Assembly: GCA_017470505.1 (NCBI GenBank)
Contig: JAFUYO010000015.1
Coordinates: 152,940-216,939, forward strand
Length of the DNA: 64,000 bases
Reading direction: 5' to 3'
DNA from: Butyrivibrio sp.
GTDB taxonomy: Bacteria; Bacillota; Clostridia; Lachnospirales; Lachnospiraceae
In this document: in pieces, positions 8,330 to 17,319 of the stretch
How positions within the stretch are numbered: position 1 is the first letter of the stretch
Layout of the letters: each line of letters opens with the position of its first letter
Notes under the pieces: model-generated
What the model saw: only the letters and a program-made list of their open reading frames with translations
Told to the model about the DNA's origin: nothing
Databases searched by the model: none
Translations under genes and position numbers: made by a program

Positions 8330-9773
8330 TTCCTTTTTTTATTCTTTGTATTGTCTCTTCTTTGCCGAGAACCTCCATGGCCTCTGTCGCGCCGCAGGGA
8401 GTCATCTCTTTTCCTGTGACTGCAATCCTGACAGGCCACAGGACATATCCGTTCTTGTAGCCGCTGCCCTTGATATAGTCTGAAAGCAGTGCAAAGAGAG
8501 AGTCGTTTGTATAGTCTTCATGTTTTTCAAGAAGAGGAAGGACCTCTTTTAAGACCTTTAAGGATGACTCCTTGTCAGTCTTCATCTTCTTGTGGCAGTA
8601 GATGTCTGTGTTGTACTCTGGAAGAGCCTCAAAGAAATCTACCATCTCCGGGATGTCGGGCCAGATCTCAATCCTGGTCTTTACCATTTTGGCAATCTTC
8701 CTAAGGTCAAGAGGCTTTGTAATGGTTTTCTTTAAATAGCTCTCAGCCTGTGCATAGAACGCATCGTCATCCATCTTCTTAAGGTACTCGCCGTTCATCC
8801 ATTTGAGCTTGGTGTAGTCGAAGACCGCAGGCGACTTGTTGATCCTTCTGTAGTCAAACTTCCGGACAAGCTCCTCAAGACTCATGATCTCGGTGTTGTC
8901 ATCCGGCGACCATCCAAGAAGTGCAACAAAGTTGACAACTGCCTCGGGAACAAAGCCCTGCTCGATAAGGTCCTCAAAGGATGAGTGCCCCGACCTCTTC
9001 GATAGCTTGTGATGCTCCTCGTCGGTTATCAGCGGGCAGTGAATGTACTTCGGCACTTCCCAGCCAAAGGCGTCATAGAGCCTGTTGTACTTGGGCGATG
9101 AAGAGATGTACTCATTTCCCCTGACGACATGGGTAATACCCATGAGGTGGTCATCAACAACGTTCGCAAAGTTGTATGTGGGATATCCGTCTGACTTGAT
9201 GAGTATCATGTCATCGAGTTCCTTGTTCTCAACACTTACGTCGCCGTAGAGCTCATCGTGGAAGGTTGTGGTGCCCTCTGTGGGATTGTTCTGTCTTATA
9301 ACGAAGGGCTTTCCCTCAGCGAGATTTTTTTCGATCTCTTCTTTGCCAAGGTGGAGGCAGTGCTTGTCGTAGACGCTGATCTCCTTGACCTCGTCGTCTA
9401 CCTCTATCTTCTGAACAAGGCTCTTAAGTCTCTCCTCGTCGCAGAAGCAGTAATAGGCCTGACCCTTGTCGATCAGCTCTTTGGCGTACTTCATGTATAT
9501 TCCGGCCTTCTGCCTCTCGCTCTGAACATAGGGGCCGACATCTCCGCCGATATCGGGACCCTCGTCGTGAATAAGTCCCGTCTCCTTAAGGGTGTTGTAG
9601 ATTATCTCCGTTGCGCCCTCAACATAGCGCTCCTGATCTGTGTCCTCAATCCTGAGAATATAGTCGCCGCCCTCATGCTTGGAAATAAGATATGCATAAA
9701 GAGCTGTCCTTAAATTGCCAACATGCATACGACCTGTTGGACTTGGTGCGTATCTGGTACGAATCTTAACCAT
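8310..9773 (-). CDS. gltX: glutamyl-tRNA synthetase
   Basis: A class I aminoacyl-tRNA synthetase that charges tRNA-Glu, and probably tRNA-Gln for later transamidation as in most Clostridia. It has 487 residues, the normal size. The catalytic fold carries HVGN in the HIGH position (17-20), the RIEDTD segment (41-46), and KLSKR in the KMSKS position (256-260). The C-terminal helical anticodon-binding domain is present. ATG 9773 has AAGAGGAGC about 6 bases upstream. dut lies only 17 bp upstream and the helicase overlaps the 3' end, suggesting one transcript dut-gltX-helicase. Confidence 0.96.
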   Translation of the reverse strand: MVKIRTRYAPSPTGRMHVGNLRTALYAYLISKHEGGDYILRIEDTDQERYVEGATEIIYNTLKETGLIHDEGPDIGGDVGPYVQSERQKAGIYMKYAKELIDKGQAYYCFCDEERLKSLVQKIEVDDEVKEISVYDKHCLHLGKEEIEKNLAEGKPFVIRQNNPTEGTTTFHDELYGDVSVENKELDDMILIKSDGYPTYNFANVVDDHLMGITHVVRGNEYISSSPKYNRLYDAFGWEVPKYIHCPLITDEEHHKLSKRSGHSSFEDLIEQGFVPEAVVNFVALLGWSPDDNTEIMSLEELVRKFDYRRINKSPAVFDYTKLKWMNGEYLKKMDDDAFYAQAESYLKKTITKPLDLRKIAKMVKTRIEIWPDIPEMVDFFEALPEYNTDIYCHKKMKTDKESSLKVLKEVLPLLEKHEDYTNDSLFALLSDYIKGSGYKNGYVLWPVRIAVTGKEMTPCGATEAMEVLGKEETIQRIKKGIELLEK

Positions 9774-9790
9774 TGTTTGCTCCTCTTGTT

Positions 9791-10228
9791 TTATCTGGTT
9801 CCCGTGGAACCGAAACCGCCTCTGTCCTGCCCATCAAGGTGGTCAGTCTCCTCAAAGATGATCGAAGGCTGATTCTCCATTATCCTGAACTGGCAGATGC
9901 GGTCGTTAAAGCTGATGTGGGTATCACGCATGGCGATGACCGGAACGAACCACTGGTCATTGTCACCGCAATAGGAGTGATCGATAACGCCCATGTGATT
10001 GGCCTGTATGATCCCGAAGTTCTTGTAGGTTGAGCTTCTGGGAACAACATGGGCCTCATACCCCTCTGGTATCTCCATCGCGACACCGAGCGGTATCAGA
10101 TGGAACTCGCCCTCTTTAAGATCAACATCCTCGGCACTCCTTAGATCGATCCAGTCGGATTTGCCACCTACGTACTCAAGTTTTATAAGATCGTCGTTAA
10201 AGTACCTGATCCTGATCTTCTTTTCCAT
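9791..10228 (-). CDS. dut: dUTP diphosphatase (dUTPase)-like protein
   Basis: Hydrolyses dUTP to dUMP and pyrophosphate, keeping uracil out of DNA. All five trimeric dUTPase motifs are seen in order: [37 protein letters not shown] and the P-loop-like RGGFGSTG at the C-terminus. The protein is 145 residues, normal for the family. ATG 10228 follows GGAGG with a 5-base gap; a TTG four codons upstream would overlap that ribosome binding site. It is led by its own promoter and followed by gltX after 17 bp. Confidence 0.93.
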   Translation of the reverse strand: MEKKIRIRYFNDDLIKLEYVGGKSDWIDLRSAEDVDLKEGEFHLIPLGVAMEIPEGYEAHVVPRSSTYKNFGIIQANHMGVIDHSYCGDNDQWFVPVIAMRDTHISFNDRICQFRIMENQPSIIFEETDHLDGQDRGGFGSTGTR

Positions 10229-10284
10229 TCTGTCCTCCAAGAACTCATATTACCTGTCTGCCTAATAAGTACTGACGAATATAC

Positions 10285-10312
10285 ATGATACCACAATTTT
10301 CACAAAGGTCAA
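10285..10312 (-). promoter_or_regulatory. promoter of dut-gltX
   Basis: On the minus strand TTGACC (10307-10312) is followed after 16 bp by TATCAT (10285-10290), about 57 bp before the dut ATG. The spacer ends with AATTGTGG, also found before the DUF1292 gene. Confidence 0.65.
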
Positions 10313-10317
10313 AGAAT

Positions 10318-10530
10318 TTAAGAAATCGAGTTAACTTTATAGTCCTTTTCCTCAACAGCCTTCTTGAGGTCGTCGTCCGAAACGCCCTCAGAAAGTGTGA
10401 CAACTGCTGTTCCTTTCTCGTGGCTGACTTCTGCGGCAGATACCCCGTCAAGAGCCTCAAGCGCTTTTTTAACGGTTGCCTCACAGTGAGCGCACATCAT
10501 TCCCTCGATATTCATTGTCTTTGTCGCCAT
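10318..10530 (-). CDS. copZ: possible internally started CopZ copper chaperone
   Basis: Within copA and in the same frame, ATG 10530 is preceded by AAGGAAGG with an 8-base gap. Starting there gives a 70-residue protein of exactly CopZ size: an HMA domain with MMCAHC metal site. If used, the cell makes both a CopA-CopZ fusion and a separate chaperone. This is inferred from the ribosome binding site and domain boundary only; the fusion alone is the conservative reading. Confidence 0.45.
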   Translation of the reverse strand: MATKTMNIEGMMCAHCEATVKKALEALDGVSAAEVSHEKGTAVVTLSEGVSDDDLKKAVEEKDYKVNSIS

Positions 10531-12939
10531 TTTTGTTTCCTTCCTTTCATGGTTATTTATTAACTCTCCACTGACAGCGCCTTTTATAGGAGTGTCTTTT
10601 GAGCTGTCGTGGATATTTACAAGGTTGAGCCTGAGCGCATTCGTCACAACAAAGAAGCTCGACAGACTCATTGCCGCAGCGCCGAACATGGGATTCAGCG
10701 TCAGACCGAATGCATGGATGTAGGCTCCTGCAGCTAGCGGGATTCCGATAACATTGTAAAAGAACGCCCAGAACAGATTCTGGTGGATGTTTCTGAGGGT
10801 AGCTCTTGACAGCCTGATGGCACCCGAAACATCCTTAAGCGAGTTCTTTAAGAGCACTACGTCCGCGGCGTCTATCGCCACATCGGTCCCTGCTCCGATC
10901 GCAATGCCGGTGTCTGCCCTTGTGAGAGCCGGCGCATCGTTGATACCGTCTCCAACCATTGCCACCCTGCCGTGATCCTGAAGCTTTTTGATGATATCCT
11001 CCTTGCCCTGAGGAAGGACCTCAGCGACAACCTCATCTACGCCTGCCTGATCGGCTATAGCCATGGCAGTCCTCTCATTATCACCTGTTATCATAACGGT
11101 GTGGATACCCATGTTCCTGAGCTCCCAAATCGCATCGGCGGAGTCCTCTTTTATCGTGTCCGCCACAGCTATTATGCCAAGGAGCCTGTTTCCTTTGGAA
11201 AAGCACAGAGGCGTCTTTCCCTGAGCGGCAAGGGCGGCAGCCTTCTCCCTGACTTCCGGCTGGATCTGACAGATACCGCTTATGTATTTAAGGCTCGCTC
11301 CTGTTATCTCAACTCCCTTGTATTTTGCCTTAAGTCCGTGGCCGGGAAGAACCTCAAAATCTGTCAGAACCTCTCCTTCTTCTTCGTACGGGTCATCAGA
11401 ATATGTGTCCGGATCTCCCACATAAGCAACAACCGCCTTTGCAAGGGGATGTTCACTTCTCTTTTCAAGAAGTCCCGCGAGCTTTAAGAGTTCATTCTCA
11501 GATGTGTTGATAAGGGCATACCCGCTCTTTTCAATCGAATCAGCAGTGAAAACATCAGTAACCTGAGGCTCTCCCTTTGTGATAGTGCCTGTCTTGTCGA
11601 GGGCGACGATCTGCGTCTTTCCTGCATTTTCAAGTGAAGCAGCACTCTTGAACATTATTCCGTTTTTGGCGCCGACACCGTTTCCCACCATGATGGCGAC
11701 GGGAGTTGCAAGTCCTAGCGCGCAGGGACAGCTGATAACGAGTACTGCGATAGCGCGCGAGAGCGAAAAGCCAACATCACGGGTAACGGCTATCCAGATA
11801 ATGAAAGTTATGACAGAAATCCCAATTACCGCCGGAACGAACACTCCGGATACCCTGTCAGCGATCTTGGCTATCGGCGCCTTGGTCGCGGATGCGTCAG
11901 ACACCATCTGTATTATCTGGGAAAGGGTCGTGTCCCTGCCGACCTTTGTCGCCTTGCACTTGATATAGCCTGAGGTGTTTATCGTCGCAGCACAGACGCT
12001 GTCGCCGATGTTCTTGCTCACAGGAATACTCTCGCCAGTGAGTGCCGACTCGTTGACGGCGCTGTTCCCCTCGATCACAAGGCCGTCCACGGGAATGTTC
12101 TCTCCGGGTCTTACGACAAAAATATCCCCGACACCAATATTCTCTATAGGAACAATCTTTTCCTTGTCGTACTTATCTATGATGACAGCTGTCTTTGGAG
12201 CCAGCTTCATCAGGCTCTTTATCGCATCTGTCGTCCTGCCCTTACTCATGGCTTCGAGCATCTTGCCCACAGTTATGAGAGTCAGGATCATCGCAGCGGA
12301 TTCAAAATAAAACTCATCCATGTAGGGCGCACCTGCCTCTGCACCGTTTTTGGCAACAGCCCCCGACATGACAAACAGATAGACAACGCTGTAAGCAAAC
12401 GAGGCGACGCTTCCCAGGGCAACCAGCGTATCCATGTTGGGCGATAAGTGTATAAGTCCCTTAAAGCCGCTCACAAAAAACTTTTTGTTTATTATCATTA
12501 TCACTATGGCCAGCAGCATCTGTATCATACCCATAGCCACGTGATTGCCGACAAAAAACCCTGGGAGCGGCAGCCCAAGCATCATGTGTCCCATCGAGAA
12601 GTACATGAGGATCAGCAGAAAAAATGCCGAGTAAACCAGTCTTTTTTTTAGGAGCGGCGTCTCCTTGTCCCTGAGAGCCTCTTCCTCCTCAGAAAAGTCA
12701 TATGCACTTTTTGACGAGGCTCCATCGTTTTCTTTACCTTCGCCCATGAGAGATGCGCCGTATCCTGCATTCTCAACAGCCCTTATGATATCGCTGCTCC
12801 CGGCACTTCCCTCAACAATCATCGAGTTAGTCAGAAGATTTACGCTGCACTCGTCTACATTTTCAAGGCTCCCCACGGCCTTCTCAACCCTCGCCTGGCA
12901 CGCAGCACAGCTCATGCCGGTGATCACATATTTTTCCAT
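10318..12939 (-). CDS. copA: copper-exporting P1B-type ATPase with C-terminal CopZ-like domain
   Basis: Pumps Cu(I) out across the cytoplasmic membrane. The order in the 873 residues is: N-terminal HMA domain with C11-A-A-C14; six or more membrane helices; actuator with TGESIPV; ion-binding [10 protein letters not shown] in the membrane; phosphorylation site [16 protein letters not shown] nucleotide-binding motif; [10 protein letters not shown] hinge; two last helices. A short linker then leads to a second full HMA domain (about 804-873) with C816-A-H-C819. That domain starts at a Met preceded by a good ribosome binding site, so the same mRNA may also give free CopZ. ATG 12939 is preceded by GAGGAG. 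csoR lies 7 bp upstream. Copper rather than silver is inferred from CPC and the CsoR neighbour. Confidence 0.95.
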   Translation of the reverse strand: MEKYVITGMSCAACQARVEKAVGSLENVDECSVNLLTNSMIVEGSAGSSDIIRAVENAGYGASLMGEGKENDGASSKSAYDFSEEEEALRDKETPLLKKRLVYSAFFLLILMYFSMGHMMLGLPLPGFFVGNHVAMGMIQMLLAIVIMIINKKFFVSGFKGLIHLSPNMDTLVALGSVASFAYSVVYLFVMSGAVAKNGAEAGAPYMDEFYFESAAMILTLITVGKMLEAMSKGRTTDAIKSLMKLAPKTAVIIDKYDKEKIVPIENIGVGDIFVVRPGENIPVDGLVIEGNSAVNESALTGESIPVSKNIGDSVCAATINTSGYIKCKATKVGRDTTLSQIIQMVSDASATKAPIAKIADRVSGVFVPAVIGISVITFIIWIAVTRDVGFSLSRAIAVLVISCPCALGLATPVAIMVGNGVGAKNGIMFKSAASLENAGKTQIVALDKTGTITKGEPQVTDVFTADSIEKSGYALINTSENELLKLAGLLEKRSEHPLAKAVVAYVGDPDTYSDDPYEEEGEVLTDFEVLPGHGLKAKYKGVEITGASLKYISGICQIQPEVREKAAALAAQGKTPLCFSKGNRLLGIIAVADTIKEDSADAIWELRNMGIHTVMITGDNERTAMAIADQAGVDEVVAEVLPQGKEDIIKKLQDHGRVAMVGDGINDAPALTRADTGIAIGAGTDVAIDAADVVLLKNSLKDVSGAIRLSRATLRNIHQNLFWAFFYNVIGIPLAAGAYIHAFGLTLNPMFGAAAMSLSSFFVVTNALRLNLVNIHDSSKDTPIKGAVSGELINNHERKETKMATKTMNIEGMMCAHCEATVKKALEALDGVSAAEVSHEKGTAVVTLSEGVSDDDLKKAVEEKDYKVNSIS

Positions 12940-12946
12940 AGTCTCC

Positions 12947-13252
12947 TCACTTTATCATCTTGCCCAAAAGCTCAACAAGTTCGTCCACTGTCTCATCATT
13001 GCCCTGTCTGATGTCGTCGCAGACACAGCTCTTAATATGCTTGGACAGAAGAACCCTTGCAAAGCTCCCCATCGCGCTCCTGACAGCGACAACCTGAGTC
13101 AGAACATCGGTACAGTAGGCGTCATTGTCGATCATCCCCTCGATACCTCTTATCTGTCCCTCTATTCTCCTTAGTCTGTTGATGAGATCCCTGTGTTCAC
13201 TGTCATCACGAACCTTGGTCCTCATATTTTCCTCGCACTTTTTACAGGCCAT
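12947..13252 (-). CDS. csoR: copper-sensing repressor CsoR
   Basis: A 101-residue all-helical DNA-binding repressor that releases its operator when it binds Cu(I). The C-H-C copper site is intact at Cys47, His72 and Cys76, and the [16 protein letters not shown] helix typical of the CsoR/RcnR family is at about 26-41. An extra N-terminal pair CKKC may be incidental. ATG 13252 has GAGGAG five bases upstream; the GTG two codons earlier is too close to it. It is followed by copA after 7 bp and preceded by a matching operator, so it should repress its own operon. Confidence 0.93.
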   Translation of the reverse strand: MACKKCEENMRTKVRDDSEHRDLINRLRRIEGQIRGIEGMIDNDAYCTDVLTQVVAVRSAMGSFARVLLSKHIKSCVCDDIRQGNDETVDELVELLGKMIK

Positions 13253-13321
13253 AGTCACTCCTCGTCAAAACGATGTGAAATTTAAAAGTGATGTCACGGA
13301 TTTTTCCGCGACACCATTACA

Positions 13322-13350
13322 ATAATATACCCCCAGGGGGTATTTGTAAA
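13322..13350 (-). promoter_or_regulatory. csoR-copA promoter containing a CsoR operator
   Basis: On the minus strand TTTACA (13345-13350) and TATTAT (13322-13327) are separated by exactly 17 bp. That spacer contains the perfect palindrome ATACCCCC-N-GGGGGTAT (13327-13343), which matches known CsoR operators such as the Bacillus and Staphylococcus type with ATACCC and GGGTAT half sites. Repression by blocking the promoter spacer is the expected mode. Confidence 0.9.
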
Positions 13351-13371
13351 TAGCTGATTGTATTGTATTAT
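13344..13371 (+). promoter_or_regulatory. possible fsa promoter
   Basis: TTGTAA (13344-13349) and TATTAT (13366-13371) are 16 bp apart, 35 bp before the fsa start. The -35 overlaps the divergent csoR -35, so CsoR bound at its operator could also affect fsa. The -35 match is weak. Confidence 0.35.
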
Positions 13372-13405
13372 TTTTCCAAAAGTACTTAAGAAAAAGGAGT
13401 ATACT

Positions 13406-14059
13406 ATGAAATTATTCGTCGATACAGCCAACATTGAAGAGATCAGAAAAGCCAACGATATGGGAGTTATCTGCGGCGTAACAACAAACCCTTCACTTAT
13501 TGCCAAAGAGGGTCGCGACGTGTATGAAGTTGTCAAAGAGATTGCTTCTATCGTAGACGGACCTATCAGCGGAGAAGTAAAGGCAACAACTACAGACGCT
13601 GAGGGAATGATCGCAGAAGGCAGAGAAATTGCCAAGCTTCACAAGAATATGGTTGTTAAGATTCCCATGACGATCGAGGGGTTAAAAGCCTGCCACGTCC
13701 TCTCATCAGAGGGCATCAAGGTCAACATGACACTTATCTTCACGGCAAACCAGGCACTTCTCGCAGCAAGATCAGGCGCAGCATTTGTGAGCCCCTTCCT
13801 CGGAAGGCTTGATGACATCAGCGTAAGAGGAACAGATCTCATCTCAGAAGTTGCAGAGATATTCAACATTCACAACATCCCTACCGAGATAATCGCCGCC
13901 TCGATCCGCAACCCTATGCACGTTACAGACTGCGCACTTGCAGGTGCTGACATCGCAACGGTTCCCTACAAGGTAATCGAGCAGATGACACACCACCCTC
14001 TTACCGATGCCGGCATTCAGAAATTCCAGGACGACTATAGGAAAGTTTTCGGCGAGTAA
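13406..14059 (+). CDS. fsa: fructose-6-phosphate aldolase / TalC-type transaldolase
   Basis: A 217-residue small transaldolase-family enzyme, a TIM barrel forming a Schiff base with its substrate. The catalytic lysine is Lys85 in NMVVKIPMT, the same number as in E. coli Fsa[25 protein letters not shown] and SPFLGRLDD are family signatures. Whether it acts as transaldolase or as fructose-6-phosphate aldolase cannot be decided from sequence alone; many Firmicutes proteins of this length are transaldolases. ATG 13406 is preceded by AAGGAG with a 6-base gap. It is a single-gene unit closed by a terminator shared with convergent tyrS. Confidence 0.93.
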   Translation: MKLFVDTANIEEIRKANDMGVICGVTTNPSLIAKEGRDVYEVVKEIASIVDGPISGEVKATTTDAEGMIAEGREIAKLHKNMVVKIPMTIEGLKACHVLSSEGIKVNMTLIFTANQALLAARSGAAFVSPFLGRLDDISVRGTDLISEVAEIFNIHNIPTEIIAASIRNPMHVTDCALAGADIATVPYKVIEQMTHHPLTDAGIQKFQDDYRKVFGE

Positions 14060-14070
14060 AATAAGATATG

Positions 14071-14132
14071 CAAAAAACAAAGAGCGCCTATTTCCCTGAA
14101 TAACATGAAATATGGCGCTCCTTTATTTTTTT
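14071..14132. terminator. bidirectional terminator between fsa and tyrS
   Basis: A GAGCGCC-TATTTC / GAAATA-GGCGCTC stem (14082-14120, one bulged base) is followed by a T-rich run on plus and preceded by an A-run (T-run on minus). Confidence 0.9.
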
Positions 14133-14136
14133 GATT

Positions 14137-15357
14137 TTATGCGGTAACCTTTTTGAAGGATTTCTTGCCTTTGCGCACCATGACGTCGCCTAAGAAGGTG
14201 TCCTTTGTGTAGGTTGCCTTAACATCGGTTACTTTCTCATCGGCGAAGGTTACGCCGCCCTGCTCTACGGCTCTTCTGGCTTCGCTCCTGGTGCTGCAAA
14301 GTCCTGCTGACACAAGTACCTGAAGGATGTCGATGGAGCCGTCCCTGAAGTCCTCGTCCTTAAGTGCTACGGAAGGAACGTTTGACATGTCGCCGCCACC
14401 TGCAAAGAGCGCTCTCGCCGCTTCCTGCGCTTTCTGCGCTTCCTCTTTGCCGTGTACAAGGCTTGTGAGCTCGAAGGCAAGGATTTCTTTTTTCTCATTT
14501 ATGCGCTCTGAAGGCCACTTCTCCATCTCCTGTATCTCTTCGATCGGGATGAAGGTGAGCATCTTGATGCACTTATCGACATCTGCGTCTCCAACATTTC
14601 TCCAATACTGGTAGAAGTCAAAGGGTGATGTCTTGTTGGGATCGAGCCAGACGGCGTTTCCTGCTGTCTTGCCCATCTTGTTGCCGTTTGAGTCGGTGAG
14701 GAGCGTGATTGTCATGGCGTGGGCGTCTTTTCCAAGCTTTTTTCTGATGAGCTCCGTGCCGCCGAGCATGTTGCTCCACTGGTCGTCTCCGCCGAACTCA
14801 AGATTGCAGTTGTACTTCTGGAACATGTAGTAGAAGTCGTATGACTGCATTATCATGTAGTTGAACTCAAGGAAGGAAAGTCCCTTCTCCATTCTCTGCC
14901 TGTAGCACTCAGCGCGGAGCATGTTGTTCACTGAAAAGCATGCGCCGACTTCGCGCAGAAGCTCGATGTAGTTCAGGTTAAGAAGCCAGTCTGCGTTGTT
15001 GACCATGAGGGCCTTGCCGTCAGAGAAGTCTATGAATTTCTCCATCTGTCTCTTAAAGCACTCCGCATTGTGGTCGATGTCCTCTCTTGTGAGCATCTTG
15101 CGCATGTCGGTTCTGCCTGAGGGGTCGCCTATCATGGTTGTACCGCCACCAATAAGGGCGATAGGCTTATTTCCTGCCTCCTGAAGCCTCTTCATGAGGG
15201 TCAGCGCCATGAAGTGACCGGCTGTAAGAGAATCAGCCGTACAATCAAACCCGATGTAAAAAGTTGCCTTTCCGTTGTTGACAAGGTCTCTTATATGCTC
15301 CTCATCTGTTACCTGAGCTATCAGCCCTCTTGCCTTTAATTCTTCAAATATCTGCAT
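14137..15357 (-). CDS. tyrS: tyrosyl-tRNA synthetase
   Basis: A class I synthetase charging tRNA-Tyr; 406 residues, as in bacterial TyrS. The Rossmann fold shows GFDCTADSLTAGHFMAL, where TAGH occupies the HIGH position, the substrate-binding QSYDFYYMF and GGDDQWSN segments, and KMGKT in the KMSKS position. The C-terminal S4 RNA-binding domain (STRSEARRAVEQGGVT) completes it. ATG 15357 follows GGAGGT with a 6-base gap. Promoter and start are only about 50 bp apart, so there is no room for the T-box leader that often controls tyrS in Firmicutes. Confidence 0.96.
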   Translation of the reverse strand: MQIFEELKARGLIAQVTDEEHIRDLVNNGKATFYIGFDCTADSLTAGHFMALTLMKRLQEAGNKPIALIGGGTTMIGDPSGRTDMRKMLTREDIDHNAECFKRQMEKFIDFSDGKALMVNNADWLLNLNYIELLREVGACFSVNNMLRAECYRQRMEKGLSFLEFNYMIMQSYDFYYMFQKYNCNLEFGGDDQWSNMLGGTELIRKKLGKDAHAMTITLLTDSNGNKMGKTAGNAVWLDPNKTSPFDFYQYWRNVGDADVDKCIKMLTFIPIEEIQEMEKWPSERINEKKEILAFELTSLVHGKEEAQKAQEAARALFAGGGDMSNVPSVALKDEDFRDGSIDILQVLVSAGLCSTRSEARRAVEQGGVTFADEKVTDVKATYTKDTFLGDVMVRKGKKSFKKVTA

Positions 15358-15404
15358 AAAGCACCTCCAAATTGGGCATTCTTCTTATTTTAAAGCACTT
15401 TTTG

Positions 15405-15433
15405 ATTTTATTGCCCGTTTGTATATTTGTCAA
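15405..15433 (-). promoter_or_regulatory. tyrS promoter
   Basis: On the minus strand TTGACA (15428-15433) and TAAAAT (15405-15410) have a 17-bp spacer, 48 bp before the ATG. This is a near-consensus sigma-A promoter. Confidence 0.85.
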
Positions 15434-15444
15434 TAATACCTGTT

Positions 15445-15478
15445 GTATAAAATGTAGTTTGGTAGTACCATTTTATAC
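15445..15478. repeat. 10-bp perfect inverted repeat between tyrS and folT promoters
   Basis: GTATAAAATG (15445-15454) and CATTTTATAC (15469-15478) are exact complements separated by 14 bp. It overlaps the likely folT promoter (TTGTAT 15444-15449, about 17 bp, TACCAT) and lies just upstream of the tyrS -35. It may be a regulator site; nothing identifies the regulator. Confidence 0.5.
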
Positions 15479-15495
15479 GTAACAAATTGAGTTTA

Positions 15496-15641
15496 CGCAG
15501 AGTAGACTTTAGAGCGTTAAGTGCCCGGTGAACAGGGAGTTGTCACCTGGACGAAGGTTTTTCCGCGGTTCTATTGTCGCATCCCGCTGCTGCATCGTGT
15601 ACATATCCTCCGATGTGGTTAAAGGAAACTGCAAAGGAGGT
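15496..15641 (+). ncRNA. tetrahydrofolate (THF) riboswitch with translational expression platform
   Basis: The aptamer (15497-15592) carries the conserved blocks AGTAGA (15501-15506), GCGTTAAGTG (15514-15523), ACGAAG (15551-15556), CGCGG and GCATCCCGCTGC. P1 pairs GCAG (15497) with CTGC (15587). The P3 arm CCCGGTGA.../TCACCTGG is present. Downstream, CCTCC (15607-15611) can pair with the folT ribosome binding site GGAGG (15636-15640). CATCG (15593-15597) with CGATG (15611-15615) offers an alternative hairpin. Control of ribosome access by folate is the likely mode. Confidence 0.92.
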
Positions 15642-15647
15642 GTTTTT

Positions 15648-16220
15648 ATGTCATCAAATAATTCCAATTTAAAATCAGTTGCAAACAAGGCTGAGATTTC
15701 TTCACTCTACCGCCTAAAAGAGACTAAGGTTCTGACATTCTGCGGAATGATGGGAGCCCTCGCGATCATCCTCGGGTACGTTGCGACAATCAGATTCGGT
15801 CAGTACATCAGGATCGGTTTTTCGGGACTTCCAAACCAGGTTGTCGACTATCTCTTCGGACCATGGATCGGCGCAATATTTGGCGGTGCCATGGACGTCA
15901 TCAAGTGGTTCGCATCGGGCGACGGGAACTTCTTCCCCGGATTTACGATAACCGCAATGCTCGGCGCCATAATCTACGGGTTCTTTACTTTTAACAAGCC
16001 CGTGAAGCTCTGGAGAATAATTGCATCCCAGGTGATGGTCAAGGCCCTATGTAACCTTATTCTCAACACGCTCTGGCTCAACCTGTTGTACGGACAGGCG
16101 ATCGCGGCGATCCTCCCCGGAAGGATTGTTTCAAACGCGGTAATGCTCCCGATCGACACTGTTATCACATACGCCCTTCTGCAGGTTGTGAACAAAGTGA
16201 TAAAGCCCTATTTCAATTAA
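15648..16220 (+). CDS. folT: folate ECF transporter S component FolT
   Basis: A 190-residue membrane protein that gives folate specificity to an energy-coupling factor transporter. The ATPase and EcfT subunits are not in this window and are presumably shared. After a hydrophilic N-terminus (about 1-25) come about six hydrophobic helices; the GFSGLPNQVVDYLFGPW and GGAMDVIKW segments are typical of the folate/QueT-like S components. ATG 15648 follows AAAGGAGG with a 7-base gap. The THF riboswitch immediately upstream strongly supports folate as substrate. It is a single-gene transcript ended by a shared terminator with gpsA. Confidence 0.94.
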   Translation: MSSNNSNLKSVANKAEISSLYRLKETKVLTFCGMMGALAIILGYVATIRFGQYIRIGFSGLPNQVVDYLFGPWIGAIFGGAMDVIKWFASGDGNFFPGFTITAMLGAIIYGFFTFNKPVKLWRIIASQVMVKALCNLILNTLWLNLLYGQAIAAILPGRIVSNAVMLPIDTVITYALLQVVNKVIKPYFN

Positions 16221-16234
16221 TCCCACATTTTGAA

Positions 16235-16288
16235 AATCAAAAACCCCGTTCAGATCAGTTTGATATGAACAGGGTTTTTGATTCTGAT
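16235..16288. terminator. bidirectional terminator between folT and gpsA
   Basis: A long stem AATCAAAAACCC-GTTCA / TGAAC-AGGGTTTTTGATT spans 16235-16283. The T5 in its arm serves the plus direction and the A-rich arm gives T residues on minus. Confidence 0.85.
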
Positions 16289-17311
16289 TTACCAGTCGAG
16301 GGCAGAGCTCTCGTTTCTCCTCTCACGCATCATGAGTTCGTGGATGCCCTCTCCGACTGACTTGCCCTCAAAGAGTATCTCATTTACGCCCTTTACAATG
16401 GGCATGTCCACCTCATATTTCTCAGCCAGTTGTAGGGCAGCTTTTGCGCTGTAGACGCCCTCGACAACCATCTGAACCTCATCCATGGCCTCTTTATAAG
16501 TCTTGCCCTCTCCGATGAGGATTCCGGCGCGGCGGTTTCTTGAGTGCATGGAGGCGCAGGTGACGACAAGGTCTCCAATTCCTGACAGCCCTGCAAAGGT
16601 CTCAAACTTGCCGCCCATTGCTATTCCGAGCCTTGCGATCTCGGCAATGCCTCTGGTGATAAGTGCAGCCTTTGTGTTGTCCCCAAGGCCGAACCCGTCA
16701 GCCATTCCTGCGGCGAGCGCTATTACATTCTTTAGCGCAGCTCCTATCTCTATTCCGAGCATATCAGGGCTTATATACACCCTGAAAACATCGTTCATAA
16801 AGATGTTCTGAACCTTTTTGGCTGTGTCCTTGTCAAAAGCTCCGACAACAATGGTTGTGGGAAGCTTCCTCCCAACCTCCTCCGCGTGTGAGGGGCCTGA
16901 GAGCACACACACCCTGCTACCCGGGATTTCATCGAGGATGACATCGCTCATCAGCATCAGCGTATCCTCCTCAATTCCCTTCGTGCAGTTTACGATGATC
17001 TGTTCACTTTCTGCAGTATTATCGATGTAGGGAGCCATGAGCTTTACCGTCTCTCTGATGTGCGCCGAGGGAACGACGAGGACTAAAACGTCCTTATCTT
17101 TTACTGCTTCCTCCATGCTGCTTGTGTAAACTACAGTATCCGGCAAAAAAACTCCCGGCAGCTTTTTTTCATTTCCGTGGTAGCTTTTAAGTCTCTCTAC
17201 CGAGTCTTCGCTCCTCGACCAGACTGTTGTTTCATGTCCATTATTTGCAAGCAGAAACGCAAGGGCAATTCCCCAGCTTCCCGCTCCGATCACGCCTGTT
17301 TTACCGGCCAC
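16289..17311 (-). CDS. gpsA: NAD(P)-dependent glycerol-3-phosphate dehydrogenase
   Basis: Reduces dihydroxyacetone phosphate to sn-glycerol 3-phosphate for phospholipid synthesis. It has 340 residues with the N-terminal Rossmann motif GVIGAGSWGIALA (5-17), the NCTKGIEEDT segment, and the catalytic ALKNVIALAAGMADGFGLGDNTKAA region with its conserved Lys. The start is GTG 17311, with AAAGGAG six bases upstream. plsY lies just upstream, so donor and acyltransferase for the first phospholipid step are neighbours. A palindromic element sits between them and the gpsA ribosome binding site lies inside one copy of its flanking duplication. Confidence 0.96.
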   Translation of the reverse strand: MAGKTGVIGAGSWGIALAFLLANNGHETTVWSRSEDSVERLKSYHGNEKKLPGVFLPDTVVYTSSMEEAVKDKDVLVLVVPSAHIRETVKLMAPYIDNTAESEQIIVNCTKGIEEDTLMLMSDVILDEIPGSRVCVLSGPSHAEEVGRKLPTTIVVGAFDKDTAKKVQNIFMNDVFRVYISPDMLGIEIGAALKNVIALAAGMADGFGLGDNTKAALITRGIAEIARLGIAMGGKFETFAGLSGIGDLVVTCASMHSRNRRAGILIGEGKTYKEAMDEVQMVVEGVYSAKAALQLAEKYEVDMPIVKGVNEILFEGKSVGEGIHELMMRERRNESSALDW

Positions 17312-17319
17312 TATTTACT

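Noticed and set aside
15358-15440. Possible T-box leader for tyrS
   Set aside because: A near-consensus promoter sits only about 50 bp from the start, leaving no space for a T-box; the structured RNA nearby belongs to folT on the other strand.
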